This document shows, one piece after another, positions 1 through 12,169 of a stretch of DNA of 64,000 nt. The translations under genes were made by a program, and so were the position numbers. Below the pieces are notes generated by a model. It did not search any database and was not told the DNA's origin. It was given only the letters and a program-made list of their open reading frames with translations. The stretch covers positions 1 through 64,000 of the forward strand of contig NZ_JASHHX010000007.1 of assembly GCF_030056575.1 (NCBI RefSeq), written 5' to 3'. Positions within the stretch are counted from its first letter, which is position 1, and each line of letters starts with the position of its first letter. The stretch comes from Rhodoblastus sp. 17X3. GTDB lineage: Bacteria > Pseudomonadota > Alphaproteobacteria > Rhizobiales > Beijerinckiaceae.

Positions 1-755
1 AACAAAGTTGTGGTCGTCGCGCCCTTGTTCACGACCTGCGGATTGCTTGCGAGGCTGCCCGTGGCGCTGCTGAAATTGCTGTCGCCGCCATAGGACGCCG
101 TGATCGTATGATTTCCCCCGGAAAGGGTGGACGTGGTGAAAGTCGCGACCCCGCCGGCAAGCGAGCCCGTGCCGATCGTCGTTCCGCCGTCGAGGAAGGT
201 CACCGTTCCCGTCGGCGTGCCGACGGCCGGAGCCACCGCAGCGACGTGCGCCGTAAACGTGACGCTCTGGCCTATCACGGAAGGGTCGGCCGAAGAAGTG
301 ACAGAGACGCTCGGTTGCGGCAGTACCGCCGCAACATAGGGGACCCACGTCGAATTGTTCTGCTGGGTGCCGCTGACCGGCGTGGCGAAGGCCATCAAAT
401 TGAATTGCGCGACGTCCAGAACGCCGACGCCCACGTCGGTGGGCTTCGTCGTGTAGGACCCGGTGCAGGTCGTCGTCTGATTGGTGTTATTTGTGAAAGG
501 ACCAGGACAACTTACCGCAATGCCGAGAGCGGTGGTGATCGACAGGCTCGTAATGACGTAATTGCCCGAATTGAACGTGTAAGTGAAATGAAGGACCTGG
601 CCAGATGACGAAAAAGTAGTCGGGCTGACGCTGACTGTCAGGGTCTGCGCCCTCGCCGCTTCGGCGAAAGACAATCCGAGCAGGAGCAACAAGCTCGCCA
701 AAAGCGCGCGAATGGAGCGAGCAGATGCCCCCCAGGCGACCGACGCACAAAACAT
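1..755 (-). CDS. Secreted bacterial Ig-like repeat protein (5' part, runs off the window)
   Basis: Probable exported surface or extracellular protein; its 3' end lies outside the window. Read leftwards from ATG at 755, it begins with a Sec-type signal peptide (core LLASLLLLLGLSF followed by AEAARAQT), then about 110 residues I do not recognise, then from about residue 150 an Ig-like repeat with the segments GTVTFLDGGTTIGTGSL and ITASYGGDSNFSSA. These match the VTF-LDGG and YxGDxxF hallmarks of Big_3-type bacterial Ig-like domains, which usually occur as long tandem arrays in adhesins or cell-surface proteins. An in-frame GTG at 836 would add 27 residues before the signal peptide; I prefer 755 because the signal peptide then sits at the N-terminus. 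The number of repeats and any C-terminal anchor cannot be seen. Confidence 0.75.
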   Translation of the reverse strand, partial: MFCASVAWGASARSIRALLASLLLLLGLSFAEAARAQTLTVSVSPTTFSSSGQVLHFTYTFNSGNYVITSLSITTALGIAVSCPGPFTNNTNQTTTCTGSYTTKPTDVGVGVLDVAQFNLMAFATPVSGTQQNNSTWVPYVAAVLPQPSVSVTSSADPSVIGQSVTFTAHVAAVAPAVGTPTGTVTFLDGGTTIGTGSLAGGVATFTTSTLSGGNHTITASYGGDSNFSSATGSLASNPQVVNKGATTTTL

Positions 756-1677
756 CCGCTGCGCTGCGAGAGCGCTTTTTCCGTTGCCAAACAAGGTAAT
801 CGCCCCCGCGAAACACCCGATGTCATCGAGCGCCACATATAGAGCTTACCTATAGGCACAGCGCAATCGCCTCCTTACCAAAGGCGGAGGATTCGTTGGC
901 GCTTTTGAGATTGTGCGGTAGATTGGCGGAGAACGTGGCTGATTTGCAACATAAAATTCGCCCGTATCTCCCCGGCGCGCTGAGCCCCGCTTTCAGCCGG
1001 AGCACGGCGCTTCTTATATCGCCGTGGTGATTATTTCAGTGCTGAGTGCAAGACCGATATGCGTGTTGCGCATAAGACCGTCAATGAACTGAGTGGCTTT
1101 GACGACCGTGTGAAGCCGAGCACCTGCGTTTTTGCGCCTTTTGCGCCGAATATACTCAACTGGACGCGTCACAAGAGACGTCCTGCCAGATCTCTGCTCC
1201 CGTCGCCAGCAGACCATGCGGGAAGTCGGGGAGCGCGGCGATTATTTCGTGTCTTTGCATAGCGCAATTTATTCACGCCGAATTGGAAGCGGCGCTCTTT
1301 TTTTCTCTTTCGCGAATTTAGGGGGCGACGATGACCAAGGCGAAGTCCGCGGGGCAGATTTTCGCTATCGATGAAATTCGTTGCCGGATCGACGCGATCA
1401 AGGCTGCCGTCGAAGGCGCCGACATAAAGGCCACAAGCTAGCGTAGACGCTTTTTTGGCATTTGGGCGACGTCCGGCAACTCCTCCGCCTTGCCAGCATC
1501 GCACTGAGCTGCGGCCCGACAGTTGAAGCCTGTTGTTTGAACTATTTCCGAAGAATTGCTCGCCCGCGTCAATGGCGGGCCACCCAACAAATTTCACGCC
1601 TGAAGTGGGGCCTAAAGTGGAGCCCTACGCGGAAGTTCATAAAATATCTTTTTATATCAGCTCAATACAGGCTTGGC
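756..1677. other. Gene-poor intergenic region
   Basis: About 0.9 kb between the divergent start of the Ig-like gene and tRNA-Ser. The open frames here lack recognisable protein character. The only candidate I would keep is a 36-codon frame on the + strand (listed separately). No RNA gene or mobile element is recognisable. Confidence 0.6.
1331..1441 (+). CDS. Possible 36-aa small protein
   Basis: A short frame starting ATG ACC AAG GCG and ending in TAG, preceded by a purine-rich AGGGGGCG about 6 bases upstream that could act as a ribosome binding site. The product begins MTKAKSAGQIFAIDEIRC and continues as a charged, helix-forming segment (RIDAIKAAVEGAD). It looks more protein-like than other frames in this gap, but it has no recognisable family and could equally be the decayed start of a longer gene. 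Confidence 0.22.
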   Translation: MTKAKSAGQIFAIDEIRCRIDAIKAAVEGADIKATS

Positions 1678-1767
1678 TGGCGGAAGGGGTGGGATTCGAA
1701 CCCACGGTGGGCTTGCACCCACGGCGGTTTTCAAGACCGCTGCCTTAAACCACTCGGCCACCCTTCC
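1678..1767 (-). tRNA. tRNA-Ser (anticodon UGA)
   Basis: The reverse strand folds as a class II tRNA. It has a 7-bp acceptor stem GGAAGGG/CCCTTCC, a D-arm GTGGCCGAGTGG, an anticodon loop CTTGAAA giving UGA, a long variable arm GTGGGTGCAAGCCCAC, and a T-arm with GGTTCGAATCC. The 3' CCA is encoded (TGG at 1678-1680 on the + strand). The long variable arm and UGA anticodon identify serine. Confidence 0.95.
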
Positions 1768-1923
1768 TTCAGCGATCCGCCTTCTGGCCTCTCCGCGCGG
1801 GAAAGGCAAGATCTAAGTAGCAGTTCGCGCGCGGTCTCATTAAAGCCGCATCGCCTTTCTATTTCCGCGCGAAACGCTTAACAAAAGGCCCATGCCGCCC
1901 CAGCCAGGACCATTGCCCCAGAG

Positions 1924-3276
1924 ATGAACGACAGCGCCGACACGACCATGGACCCGAACGCGGGCGAGAGCCGCACGATTTCCTTCGTTTCGCTCGGCTG
2001 CCCGAAGGCGCTGGTCGATTCCGAGCGGATTCTGACACGCCTGCGCGCAGAGGGCTACGCCATCAGCCGCAACCATCACGGCGCAGACGCAGTGATCGTC
2101 AACACCTGCGGCTTTCTCGACAGCGCCAAGGCGGAATCGCTTGCCGCCATTGGCGAGGCGCTCAAGGAGAACGGCAAGGTTATCGTCACCGGCTGCATGG
2201 GCGCCGAGCCCGGCCCGATCCTCGACGCTTATCCCAATATCGCCGCCATCACAGGCCCGCAGGACTATCAAAGCGTCATGGAAGCCGTGCATAAGGCCGC
2301 GCCGCCCGCGCCGCATCCTTTCGTGGATCTCGTGCCGCCGCAGGGCGTTAAGCTTACGCCACGTCATTACGCTTATCTCAAGATTTCAGAAGGTTGCCAC
2401 AATAGTTGCACCTTCTGCATCATTCCGAAATTGCGCGGCGATCTCGTCTCGCGCCCGGCGGCTGAGGTGCTGCGCGAGGCGGAGAAGCTGGTCAAGGCCG
2501 GGGTGAAGGAGCTGCTCGTCGTCTCGCAGGACACCTCCGCCTATGGCCAGGACCTGCGCTACGCCTCAAGCGAATATGACGGACGCGAGGTGCGCGCTCG
2601 CTTCTACGACCTCGCCGAGGAACTGGGACGCTTCGGCGTCTGGACTCGCCTGCATTATGTCTATCCCTACCCGCATGTGGACGACGTGCTGCCCCTGATG
2701 GCCGAGGGCAAGATCCTGCCCTATCTCGACATACCCTTCCAGCACGCCGCGCCCAATGTGCTGCGCGCGATGAAGCGCCCCGGCAATGTCGAGAAGACGC
2801 TCGACCGCATCCACGCCTGGCGTGCCATCTGCCCCGATCTTACCCTGCGCTCGACCTTCATCGTCGGCTTCCCCGGCGAGACGGAGGAGGATTTCCAGAT
2901 CCTGCTCGACTGGCTCGACGAGGCCAGGCTCGACCGCGTCGGCGCCTTCAAATATGAGCCGGTCGCCGGCGCCGTGGCCAATGAACTCGGCCTTGAGCTA
3001 GTCCCGCCCGAGGTCCAGCAGAACCGCTGGCGTCGCTTCATGGAAAAGCAGCAAAAGATTTCCGCCGCGCGCCAGAAGGCCAAGGTCGGCCAGCGCCTCG
3101 CCGTCATTCTCGACAAGGTCTCCCCCGGCGGCGGCGAGGGCCGCAGCAAAGCCGACGCGCCGGAGATCGACGGCAAGGTCTTTGTGGCCTCGCGGCGTCC
3201 CCTGCGCGTCGGCGACATCGTCACCGTGAAGATCGACCGCGCCGAGGCTTACGACCTTCACGGGACGGCAGTTTAG
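1924..3276 (+). CDS. rimO: Ribosomal protein S12 methylthiotransferase RimO
   Basis: Radical-SAM enzyme that methylthiolates the conserved aspartate of ribosomal protein S12 in the cytoplasm. The 450-aa product has the three cysteines of the N-terminal UPF0004 [4Fe-4S] domain (SLGCPK, C26; NTCGF, C62; TGCMG, C91). The radical-SAM cluster motif C158-x3-C162-x2-C165 lies in [13 protein letters not shown], and a C-terminal TRAM-like domain ends near residue 450. Length and the SLGCPK motif favour RimO over the related MiaB. The gene stands alone, downstream of a divergent tRNA, and meets the next gene tail-to-tail with a 4-base overlap of stop codons (3273-3276). A second in-frame ATG at 1951 is possible. 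Confidence 0.95.
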   Translation: MNDSADTTMDPNAGESRTISFVSLGCPKALVDSERILTRLRAEGYAISRNHHGADAVIVNTCGFLDSAKAESLAAIGEALKENGKVIVTGCMGAEPGPILDAYPNIAAITGPQDYQSVMEAVHKAAPPAPHPFVDLVPPQGVKLTPRHYAYLKISEGCHNSCTFCIIPKLRGDLVSRPAAEVLREAEKLVKAGVKELLVVSQDTSAYGQDLRYASSEYDGREVRARFYDLAEELGRFGVWTRLHYVYPYPHVDDVLPLMAEGKILPYLDIPFQHAAPNVLRAMKRPGNVEKTLDRIHAWRAICPDLTLRSTFIVGFPGETEEDFQILLDWLDEARLDRVGAFKYEPVAGAVANELGLELVPPEVQQNRWRRFMEKQQKISAARQKAKVGQRLAVILDKVSPGGGEGRSKADAPEIDGKVFVASRRPLRVGDIVTVKIDRAEAYDLHGTAV

Positions 3277-4247
3277 GGGAGCAGCACGGTCGCGCCGGTG
3301 GTTTCGCGGCCTTCCAGCGCGATATGCGCCGCAGCAGCTTCCGCCAGCTTGTAACGGGCGTTGATCGCGATCTTGACCTTGCCTGAGCCGACGACTGCCA
3401 TCAGCCGCCCCGCCATTTCTCCGAGCCGCGCCTCGTCTGCGATATACGCGAACAGGCTCGGCCGCTGCGCATAGAGCGATCCTTTTTGGGCCAGCAGGCC
3501 GATGCTGAAGGGCTCGATCGGACCGGAGGACGCGCCGAAGCTGATGAACGAGCCGAAAGGCCGCAGACAATCGAGCGAGCCCGGGAAAGTGGTCTTGCCC
3601 ACGCTGTCATAGACCGCGGCGCACAGCTTGCCGCCGGTGATCTCCTTGACGCGGGCGACGAAATCCTCGCTGCGGTAGAGAATGGTGTGGTCCGCGCCGG
3701 CTTCGCGCGCCAGCTTGGCCTTTTCCTCGCTCCCCACAGTGCCAATCACCGTCGCGCCGAGCAGTTTCGCCCATTGGCACATGATGAGGCCGACGCCGCC
3801 CGCCGCCGCATGGATAAGGATGGTGTCGCCCGCTTTCACCGGATAGGAGCGGAACAACAGATATTCGGCTGTGAGGCCCTTGAGCATCATCGCCGCCGCC
3901 GTCTCGTAGGAGACGTTTTCCGGCAGCGGCACGACGAATTTCGCCTCGATATTGCGCGTGGCGGCATAGGCTCCGAGCGTTCCGGCATAGGCGACGCGGT
4001 CGCCCAGCTTGAACTTGGCGACGCCCTCGCCGAGCGCGACGATCTCGCCCGCGCCCTCATTGCCCGGAATGAAAGGCTTGGTCGCCGCCGGATAGGCGCC
4101 GGTGCGGAAATAGACGTCGATGAAATTCACGCCGACGGCGTGCTGCTTGATCTGCACCTCGCCCGGACCGGGCGCGGGCAGATCGTAATCCTGGTAAAGC
4201 AGCGCCTCGGGGCCGCCGGTTTCATGCACGCGGATCGCCTTGACCAT
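3273..4247 (-). CDS. Quinone oxidoreductase, zinc-independent MDR family (Qor-like)
   Basis: NADPH:quinone reductase or zeta-crystallin-like member of the medium-chain dehydrogenase/reductase superfamily, 324 aa, cytosolic. It shows the family signature [13 protein letters not shown] at residues 41-53, the GroES-like N-terminal domain, and a Rossmann nucleotide-binding loop HAAAGGVG at 146-153. The structural-zinc cysteine cluster of alcohol dehydrogenases is absent, as expected for quinone oxidoreductases. It is convergent with rimO, and the start at 4247 ([12 protein letters not shown]) is typical. The physiological substrate cannot be read from sequence; MDR relatives reduce quinones or enals. 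Confidence 0.88.
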   Translation of the reverse strand: MVKAIRVHETGGPEALLYQDYDLPAPGPGEVQIKQHAVGVNFIDVYFRTGAYPAATKPFIPGNEGAGEIVALGEGVAKFKLGDRVAYAGTLGAYAATRNIEAKFVVPLPENVSYETAAAMMLKGLTAEYLLFRSYPVKAGDTILIHAAAGGVGLIMCQWAKLLGATVIGTVGSEEKAKLAREAGADHTILYRSEDFVARVKEITGGKLCAAVYDSVGKTTFPGSLDCLRPFGSFISFGASSGPIEPFSIGLLAQKGSLYAQRPSLFAYIADEARLGEMAGRLMAVVGSGKVKIAINARYKLAEAAAAHIALEGRETTGATVLLP

Positions 4248-4341
4248 GGATTTCCTCCGTTTGGAGCAAATCTAGGCGCTTGGGACCGCTGCGGCAATGC
4301 GCGGCTCAGGGCGAGGATGCAAGAGGGAGCTTGCGCCCCTC

Positions 4342-6171
<1,830 letters not shown>

Positions 6172-6291
6172 GGGAATCCAGACGGAAAAAGCGTTGCGCG
6201 CTGCCTAGCGGAATTTTGCCCTCGCGTGAAGGGGGCGGGTTTTTGACGGAAGGCCCTAGCCGCCGCGAAAGCCTTGGATTATGTAGATTTC

Positions 6292-7482
6292 ATGAGCCTT
6301 GTCACAGATTCCAGCGATCTGGCCGCCATCTGCCAGACCTTCGCAAAATATCCCTACGTCACGGTCGACACCGAATTTTTGCGTGAGACGACCTTCTGGC
6401 CAAAAGTCTGCGTGATCCAGCTTGCGTGCGAGGATCAGGCGGTCGCTATCGACGCCATCGCGGAGGGGCTTGATCTGACGCCCTTTTTCGAGCTGATGGC
6501 CAATCGGGACGTGGTCAAGGTGTTCCACGCCGCGCGGCAGGATCTCGAAATCGTCTGGCATCTGGCCAAGATGATTCCCGCGCCCTTGTTCGACACGCAG
6601 GTCGCCGCCATGGTCTGTGGCTATGGCGATCAGATCGCCTATGGCGAACTGGCGCAGAGCATCTGCAAGGTGACGCTCGACAAAAGCTCGCGCTTCACCG
6701 ACTGGTCGCGCCGCCCGCTCAGCGACGCCCAGATCGATTACGCCATCGCCGATGTCACCCATCTGCGCGACATCTACAAGGCCCTTCGCCAGAAGCTGGA
6801 AAAGACCGGCCGCCTGAACTGGCTGGCCGACGAGATGGGCACGCTTTGCAATTTCGAGACCTATGAGCAGCGCCCGGACCGCGCCTGGGAGCGCTACGCC
6901 CACCGCGCCCGCAAGCCGCGCGACCTCGCCGTGCTGATGGAACTGGCGGCATGGCGTGAGCATGAGGCGCAAAGCCGCGACGTGCCGCGCTCGCGCGTCC
7001 TCAAGGACGACATTCTCACCGAGGTCGCCCTCGCCGCCCCGCGCACCGCCGAGGCTCTGGGCGATCTGCGCGCCTTTCCCCGGGGCATGGAGCGTTCGCG
7101 CGCCGGCGCCGAGATCCTCGCCGCGATCGAGCGCGGCCTCGAGCGCGACCCCAAGACCCTGCCCAAATTCGAGCGCGAGCGGCGCGGCGGCAATGGCGGC
7201 GCCACCGTCGAGCTGCTGAAGGTTCTGCTGCGTCAGGTCGCGGAAAAGCAGGGCGTGGCGGCAAAGATGATCGCCACCACCGATGAGCTTGAAACCCTCG
7301 CCGCCGACGACAAGGCCGATATTCCGGCGCTGAAGGGCTGGCGGCGCGAGCTGTTCGGGGCCAAGGCGGTCCAGCTCAAGCATGGCCGCCTCGCTCTGAC
7401 GGTGGAGAACAACCGCGTGGTCACGCTGGAATGGCATGAGGCGCAGGACGGGGCCGAAGGCCAGGCTGAAAGCGGCGCCTGA
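6292..7482 (+). CDS. rnd: Ribonuclease D
   Basis: 3'-5' exoribonuclease of the DEDDy family involved in tRNA 3' maturation, 396 aa. The catalytic motifs are visible in order: Exo I in TVDTEFLRE (D and E), Exo II in [12 protein letters not shown], and Exo III in [10 protein letters not shown] with the Y-x3-D pattern. HRDC-like helical domains follow, one around residue 200 and a weaker one near the C-terminus. I chose ATG 6292 ([10 protein letters not shown]) over the upstream in-frame TTG at 6274, because homologues begin just before the first beta-strand. It is divergent from aspS with a gap of about 120 bp. Confidence 0.92.
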   Translation: MSLVTDSSDLAAICQTFAKYPYVTVDTEFLRETTFWPKVCVIQLACEDQAVAIDAIAEGLDLTPFFELMANRDVVKVFHAARQDLEIVWHLAKMIPAPLFDTQVAAMVCGYGDQIAYGELAQSICKVTLDKSSRFTDWSRRPLSDAQIDYAIADVTHLRDIYKALRQKLEKTGRLNWLADEMGTLCNFETYEQRPDRAWERYAHRARKPRDLAVLMELAAWREHEAQSRDVPRSRVLKDDILTEVALAAPRTAEALGDLRAFPRGMERSRAGAEILAAIERGLERDPKTLPKFERERRGGNGGATVELLKVLLRQVAEKQGVAAKMIATTDELETLAADDKADIPALKGWRRELFGAKAVQLKHGRLALTVENNRVVTLEWHEAQDGAEGQAESGA

Positions 7483-7489
7483 GCGGGCG

Positions 7490-8386
7490 CTATGAGCGCC
7501 GCCCCTGCGTGACTGCGAGGGCCAGCCCGGTCAGGACGACCGCGGCCCCCGCCAGCACGCCGGCGCCGAGCGTTTCACCGAAGACCAGAGCGGTCGCAGC
7601 CATGCCGAACACCGGCACCAGCAGCGAAAACGGCGCGACCTGAGCCGCCGGATAGCGGCTCAGCAGATGGCTCCACAGCCCGAAGCCGACCATGGTCGCG
7701 CCATAGGCGAGGAATGCCGCGCCGCCCCAGACAGCGACGCTCGGATGCGTCAGCGCCGCCCGGATCGCGGCGTGATCCTCCAGCAGGAAGGACAGCGCCA
7801 GCAGCGGCAGCGGCGCAAAGGCGCTGGACCAGACGATGAAGGCGAGCATGTTCGCCCGCCCCGCGCGGATCGAGAACAGATTGCCCGCGCTCCAGAAGAT
7901 CGCGGCCGCCAGCACCGCCAGAAAGGGCGTGAGCGGCGTCGAGCCGCCGCGCGCAAAGCCGATGATCGCGACGCCGGACAGGGCGACGAGCGCGCCCAGA
8001 ACCTGACGCGGGCGGGTCTTCTGGCCCAGCAGGACATGGGCGAGCGCCATGGTGAAGATGGCCTGCGTCTGGATCACCAGCGACGCCAGCCCCGCCGGCA
8101 TGCCATTGCGGATGGCGAGAAACAGCAGGCCGAACTGCCCGACCCCGATGCACAACCCATAGCCGGCGAGATCGCCCAGCTTCACCTTGGGCCGGGGTAT
8201 GAATAACAAGGCTGGAAAGGCCGCGAGGAAGAAGCGCAGGGCGGTGAGAAACAGCGGCGGCGCCTGCGCCACTCCGGCCTTGATGGCGACGAAGCTCGCG
8301 CCCCACAGCGCTGCGATCAGCACGGCGAGCGCGATCTCGCGCGGCGGCAGGGCGCCGCCTTCCGCACGCGGCGCCCGCGCGCTCAT
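7490..8386 (-). CDS. EamA/DMT-family membrane transporter
   Basis: Inner-membrane drug/metabolite transporter superfamily protein of 298 aa with about ten hydrophobic segments arranged as two EamA repeats (WGASFVAIKAGV near the N-terminus, FWSAGNLFSIRAG in the second half). This family exports small metabolites such as amino acids, but the substrate cannot be predicted. Its ATG overlaps the stop of the upstream ppx gene in an ATGA arrangement (8383-8386), so it is probably translated from the ppk-ppx transcript. Whether the transporter has any link to polyphosphate is unknown. Confidence 0.85.
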   Translation of the reverse strand: MSARAPRAEGGALPPREIALAVLIAALWGASFVAIKAGVAQAPPLFLTALRFFLAAFPALLFIPRPKVKLGDLAGYGLCIGVGQFGLLFLAIRNGMPAGLASLVIQTQAIFTMALAHVLLGQKTRPRQVLGALVALSGVAIIGFARGGSTPLTPFLAVLAAAIFWSAGNLFSIRAGRANMLAFIVWSSAFAPLPLLALSFLLEDHAAIRAALTHPSVAVWGGAAFLAYGATMVGFGLWSHLLSRYPAAQVAPFSLLVPVFGMAATALVFGETLGAGVLAGAAVVLTGLALAVTQGRRS

Positions 8387-9885
8387 TCGATCACGATGGA
8401 GGGCGTGCGGCCGATCAGCTTGCCCAGTTGCTTCAGCCTTGCGTTCAGGCGGTCATTGGCGAGATCTGCGAGATCGCGCGGCAGGGTCAGCACGACCTTG
8501 CCCTTCACGCAGCGCAGTTTCGTCCGCGGCAGAATGCCGGGGACCGAGGCCGAAACGATATAGCCGACGCGCTGGACCGCGCCGAGGATGCGGGCGCGGT
8601 CCATCAGGCGCGGCGTCGCCAGGCTGCGGATCTGGGGATCGATGTCCTCGCCCGTGCCGAGATGGCGATAGGCCACCGCCATGCCGAGATAGGCCCGGCC
8701 AGGATGATCGACGCCGACGATAGGCGAATTGGCGAGCAGGTTCAGCGCCAGGTCGGAGCGGTAGTCTGGCGACGTGCGCCAGCCGATGTCGCCATAAAGG
8801 CAGGCGGCGTGGCGCAAGCGCCGTTCCTCGGCCGTCTCGTCGATATGGCTGGACGCCATGAACACGTCGCTCCATTGAATCAGGTCTTCGCCGTGGCCCG
8901 GCGCGCGCGACCGCAGGATGTTATATTCATGCGCGCCTTCCAGCAGCGGATCGCGCGCCCGCAAGTCCTCGCTGAGCTTTTCATAGAGAAGGCCCTCGCG
9001 CAGGCCGCCGGTCGAGATCACCACCTTGCCCGGCTTGCCGCGCCGGATGATTTCCTCAAGCACCACCGCGCCATAGGCCAGCGCCGGGCGGCGCTGCTCG
9101 GAAATAGCGCCGACCGCGACGAGCGATTCCGTATCGACGCGCTCCACCAGCGAGGCGAAATCGGCGGCGTCGCGCGCAGGAATGACATAGCCATGCATGA
9201 CGTCGAGCGGATAGTTGCGCTGCGCCATATGCAGCTTGCCGAGCGAACGCCAGGTGCCCCCGACCGCGTAAAAGGTGCGTCCACGCAAATGGTCCAGCGG
9301 CCCCGCCTGCGCCAATTGCTCCTTGGCGATGCGCATGGCGTTCTTCGGCGAGCGGCCGGAAGCGTCCATCAGCGCCAGCGAACCGAGCTTGAGCGACACG
9401 CCCGCGCCCACCGCGCCGTTCCTGACGTCGATCAGCTCGAGCGAACCGCCGCCGAGATCGCCCACCACGCCGTCGGCCTGATGGAAGGTCGAGATCACGC
9501 CGAGGCCCGATAGCTCCGCCTCACGCTTGCCGGAGATCAGCTCGATCGGGCGCCCGATGGCCTCGCGCGCCGCGGCGAGAAATTGCAGGCCGTTGCGGGC
9601 GTCGCGCGCCGCCGCCGTGGCGACCGGGCGAATATCCTCGATCTGCATGAATTCGCAGAGCTTGCGGAAGCGGCGCAGAGCTTCGAGCGCCTTGTTCATC
9701 CCCTCCTCGGCCAGTTCGCCAGTGGTGGCGACGCCCTTGCCGAGCGCGCACATGGCCTTTTCATTGAACAGGGACGTCGGCGCGCGCGTCAGGCCTTCAT
9801 AGGCGACGAGGCGGACGGAATTGGAGCCAATGTCGACGATGGCCGTGGGACGCGCGCCCCGCAGCCTGCCTTGCGCCTTGTTCAT
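8383..9885 (-). CDS. ppx: Exopolyphosphatase / guanosine pentaphosphatase (Ppx/GppA)
   Basis: Hydrolyses terminal phosphates from inorganic polyphosphate and/or pppGpp. The 500-aa protein has the two actin-like ATPase-fold phosphate loops of the family: AIVDIGSNSVRLVAYEG near residues 14-30 and VVGDLGGGSLELIDV near residue 150. A helical C-terminal region follows, as in longer Ppx proteins. ATG at 9885 (MNKAQGRL) starts one base beyond the stop of ppk1, so the two genes form a coupled synthesis/degradation pair. In-frame codons upstream would lie inside ppk1. Confidence 0.92.
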   Translation of the reverse strand: MNKAQGRLRGARPTAIVDIGSNSVRLVAYEGLTRAPTSLFNEKAMCALGKGVATTGELAEEGMNKALEALRRFRKLCEFMQIEDIRPVATAAARDARNGLQFLAAAREAIGRPIELISGKREAELSGLGVISTFHQADGVVGDLGGGSLELIDVRNGAVGAGVSLKLGSLALMDASGRSPKNAMRIAKEQLAQAGPLDHLRGRTFYAVGGTWRSLGKLHMAQRNYPLDVMHGYVIPARDAADFASLVERVDTESLVAVGAISEQRRPALAYGAVVLEEIIRRGKPGKVVISTGGLREGLLYEKLSEDLRARDPLLEGAHEYNILRSRAPGHGEDLIQWSDVFMASSHIDETAEERRLRHAACLYGDIGWRTSPDYRSDLALNLLANSPIVGVDHPGRAYLGMAVAYRHLGTGEDIDPQIRSLATPRLMDRARILGAVQRVGYIVSASVPGILPRTKLRCVKGKVVLTLPRDLADLANDRLNARLKQLGKLIGRTPSIVIE

Positions 9886-9886
9886 G

Positions 9887-12094
9887 TCAATTCCGACCCG
9901 ACCGCTTGAGAAGACTCTTCGGGCTGGATTCACTGAGCGACTTGCCGCGTCCCGACAGCGAGGGATTGGTCATGAAATATTTGTGCACGTTGAAAGGCTC
10001 CTCGTTCGGGCCGCATTCGATGCGCACGCTCGAACCATCGGGCAGGAAGCGATAGGATTGCTGGTTGTCGATCAGATTGGCGACGAAAATCTGCTCCAGA
10101 ACCTGTTCATGGGTGGTCGGATTGGTCACCGGCAGCAGCGATTCGACGCGGCGGTCGAGATTGCGCTGCATGAGATCGGCCGAGGAAATATAGACCACCG
10201 CCTTGGGGTGCGGCAGGCCGTGGCCATTGCCGAAGGCGTAGATGCGAGCGTGTTCGAGATAGCGTCCGATCACCGATTTTACGCGGATATTGTCCGACAG
10301 TCCCGGCACGCCGGGACGCAGACAGCAGATGCCGCGGATGACGAGGTCGATCGAGACCCCGGCCTGGCTCGCCTCGTAGAAGGCGTCGATGATTTCAGGA
10401 TCGACCAGGGCGTTGCACTTGCCCCAGATCGCGGCGGGGCGCCCCGCCTTGGCGTGGGCGATCTCCTGCGCGACATGGTCGAGCAGTTTCTGCTTGAGCG
10501 AGATCGGCGAAACCGCCATGCGCTCGAGCCCCGCCGGCTCGGCGTAGCCTGTGATGAAATTGAAGATGCGCGACACATCGCGCCCGACCGCCGGATCGGC
10601 GGTGAACAGCGAAATATCGGTGTAAACCTTGGCGGTGATCGGATGGTAATTGCCGGTGCCGACATGGCAATAGGTCACCAGCGAGCCGCCTTCGCGGCGC
10701 ACGACCATCGACAATTTGGCGTGGGTCTTCAGCTCGATGAAGCCGAAAACCACCTGCGCGCCGGCCCGCTCCAGATCGCGCGCCCAGCGGATATTCGCCT
10801 CTTCGTCGAAGCGCGCCTTCAGCTCGACCAGCGCCGTGACCGACTTGCCCGCCTCTGCGGCTTCGATCAGGGCCCGGACGATCGGGCTGTCCGAGGAGGT
10901 GCGATAGAGCGTCTGCTTGATCGCCAGCACATTGGGATCGCGAGCCGCCTGCATCAGGAACTGCACCACCACGTCGAAGCTTTCATAGGGGTGCTGGACG
11001 ACGAGGTCTTTCTGCTTGATGGCGAGGAAGCAATCGCCGCCATTGTCGCGCACGCGCTCGGGGAAGCGGGCCGTATAGGAAGTGAACTTGAGATCGGGGC
11101 GCGGCAGGCCAACGACCTCGGACAGGTCCTTCATGGCCAGCATGCCGTCCAGCGCGATGATTTCCTCTTCGGATTGAACGTCCAGTTCCTCGGCGACAAA
11201 GGCGCGCAGATCGGCCGGCATGTGCGTGTCAGTCTCAAGACGGATCACCGAACCGCGACGGCGGCGTTTCAGCGCCGTCTCGAACAGCCGCACGAGATCT
11301 TCGGCCTCTTCCTCGACTTCGAGATCGCTGTCGCGGATCACGCGGAACGACCCCTGCGCCTTGACGCTGTAGCCGGGAAACAATTTCTGGATATGGGTGA
11401 AAATGATGGAATCGAGCAGCACCAGCCGCGCGCCGCCGGAGGGCGCCTCCGGCAGGCGGATGAAGCGGTCGATCTTGCTCGGCATGCGCACCAGCGCCTT
11501 CATCCGGGCGCCAGTGCCCATATGAAGGAGGTCCAGCCCGAGCGTCAGGCCGAGATTTGGAATGAAGGGGAAAGGATGGGCCGGATCAACGGCGAGCGGC
11601 GTCAGGACCGGGAAGATATGCAGGAAAAAATGATCGTCCAGCCACAGCTTTTCGGTTTTGCTCAGCTCGGCGGGGTCGACGAAGACGATATGCTCGGTCT
11701 TCAATTCGTCCTGCAATTGCCGCCACAGCCGCACTTGCTCTTCGGCGAGCTCCGAGACTCGCGCATTGATGAGCGGCAATTGCTCGGCGGGCGTCAGTCC
11801 GTCCTCGGAGGGCGTCTCGACGCCGCTGCGCAACTGGCCGCGAATGCCCGCGACGCGAACCATGAAGAATTCGTCGAGATTATTGGCCGAGATCGAGACG
11901 AAGCGCACGCGTTCCAGCAGCGGATGCGCCGGGTTGGCGGCTTCGAGCAGGACGCGGCGGTTGAATTCCAGCCACGACAATTCGCGATTGATGAAACGCT
12001 TCGGCGAATGGCGCAAAGCTTCTCCGTTCAGGGCCGTCTCGTTCTCCGGCCGCAATTCCTGAACCTCAACCATCGCTTTCCTCGCCTCGGTCAT
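9887..12094 (-). CDS. ppk1: Polyphosphate kinase 1
   Basis: Reversibly polymerises the gamma-phosphate of ATP into polyphosphate; usually membrane-associated. The 735-aa length is standard. Visible features are the N-terminal helical domain beginning [17 protein letters not shown], the PLD-like catalytic core with [15 protein letters not shown] (HxK motif) and [10 protein letters not shown], and the C-terminal PLD-like half with the cysteine-containing [12 protein letters not shown]. It sits between hdaA (75 bp upstream) and ppx (1 bp downstream). Pairing with ppx implies local control of polyphosphate level. Confidence 0.96.
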   Translation of the reverse strand: MTEARKAMVEVQELRPENETALNGEALRHSPKRFINRELSWLEFNRRVLLEAANPAHPLLERVRFVSISANNLDEFFMVRVAGIRGQLRSGVETPSEDGLTPAEQLPLINARVSELAEEQVRLWRQLQDELKTEHIVFVDPAELSKTEKLWLDDHFFLHIFPVLTPLAVDPAHPFPFIPNLGLTLGLDLLHMGTGARMKALVRMPSKIDRFIRLPEAPSGGARLVLLDSIIFTHIQKLFPGYSVKAQGSFRVIRDSDLEVEEEAEDLVRLFETALKRRRRGSVIRLETDTHMPADLRAFVAEELDVQSEEEIIALDGMLAMKDLSEVVGLPRPDLKFTSYTARFPERVRDNGGDCFLAIKQKDLVVQHPYESFDVVVQFLMQAARDPNVLAIKQTLYRTSSDSPIVRALIEAAEAGKSVTALVELKARFDEEANIRWARDLERAGAQVVFGFIELKTHAKLSMVVRREGGSLVTYCHVGTGNYHPITAKVYTDISLFTADPAVGRDVSRIFNFITGYAEPAGLERMAVSPISLKQKLLDHVAQEIAHAKAGRPAAIWGKCNALVDPEIIDAFYEASQAGVSIDLVIRGICCLRPGVPGLSDNIRVKSVIGRYLEHARIYAFGNGHGLPHPKAVVYISSADLMQRNLDRRVESLLPVTNPTTHEQVLEQIFVANLIDNQQSYRFLPDGSSVRIECGPNEEPFNVHKYFMTNPSLSGRGKSLSESSPKSLLKRSGRN

Positions 12095-12169
12095 GTTTCC
12101 CGCCCGCTTATTTTCGGCCCGTTCGTATGAAGCTTATGTGACATATCCCAGCGGAGCCAGAACTGGCCG

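Noticed and set aside
9821-12130. 769-codon open frame on the + strand
   Set aside because: It is antisense to ppk1, which has all family motifs; the frame has no recognisable domain.
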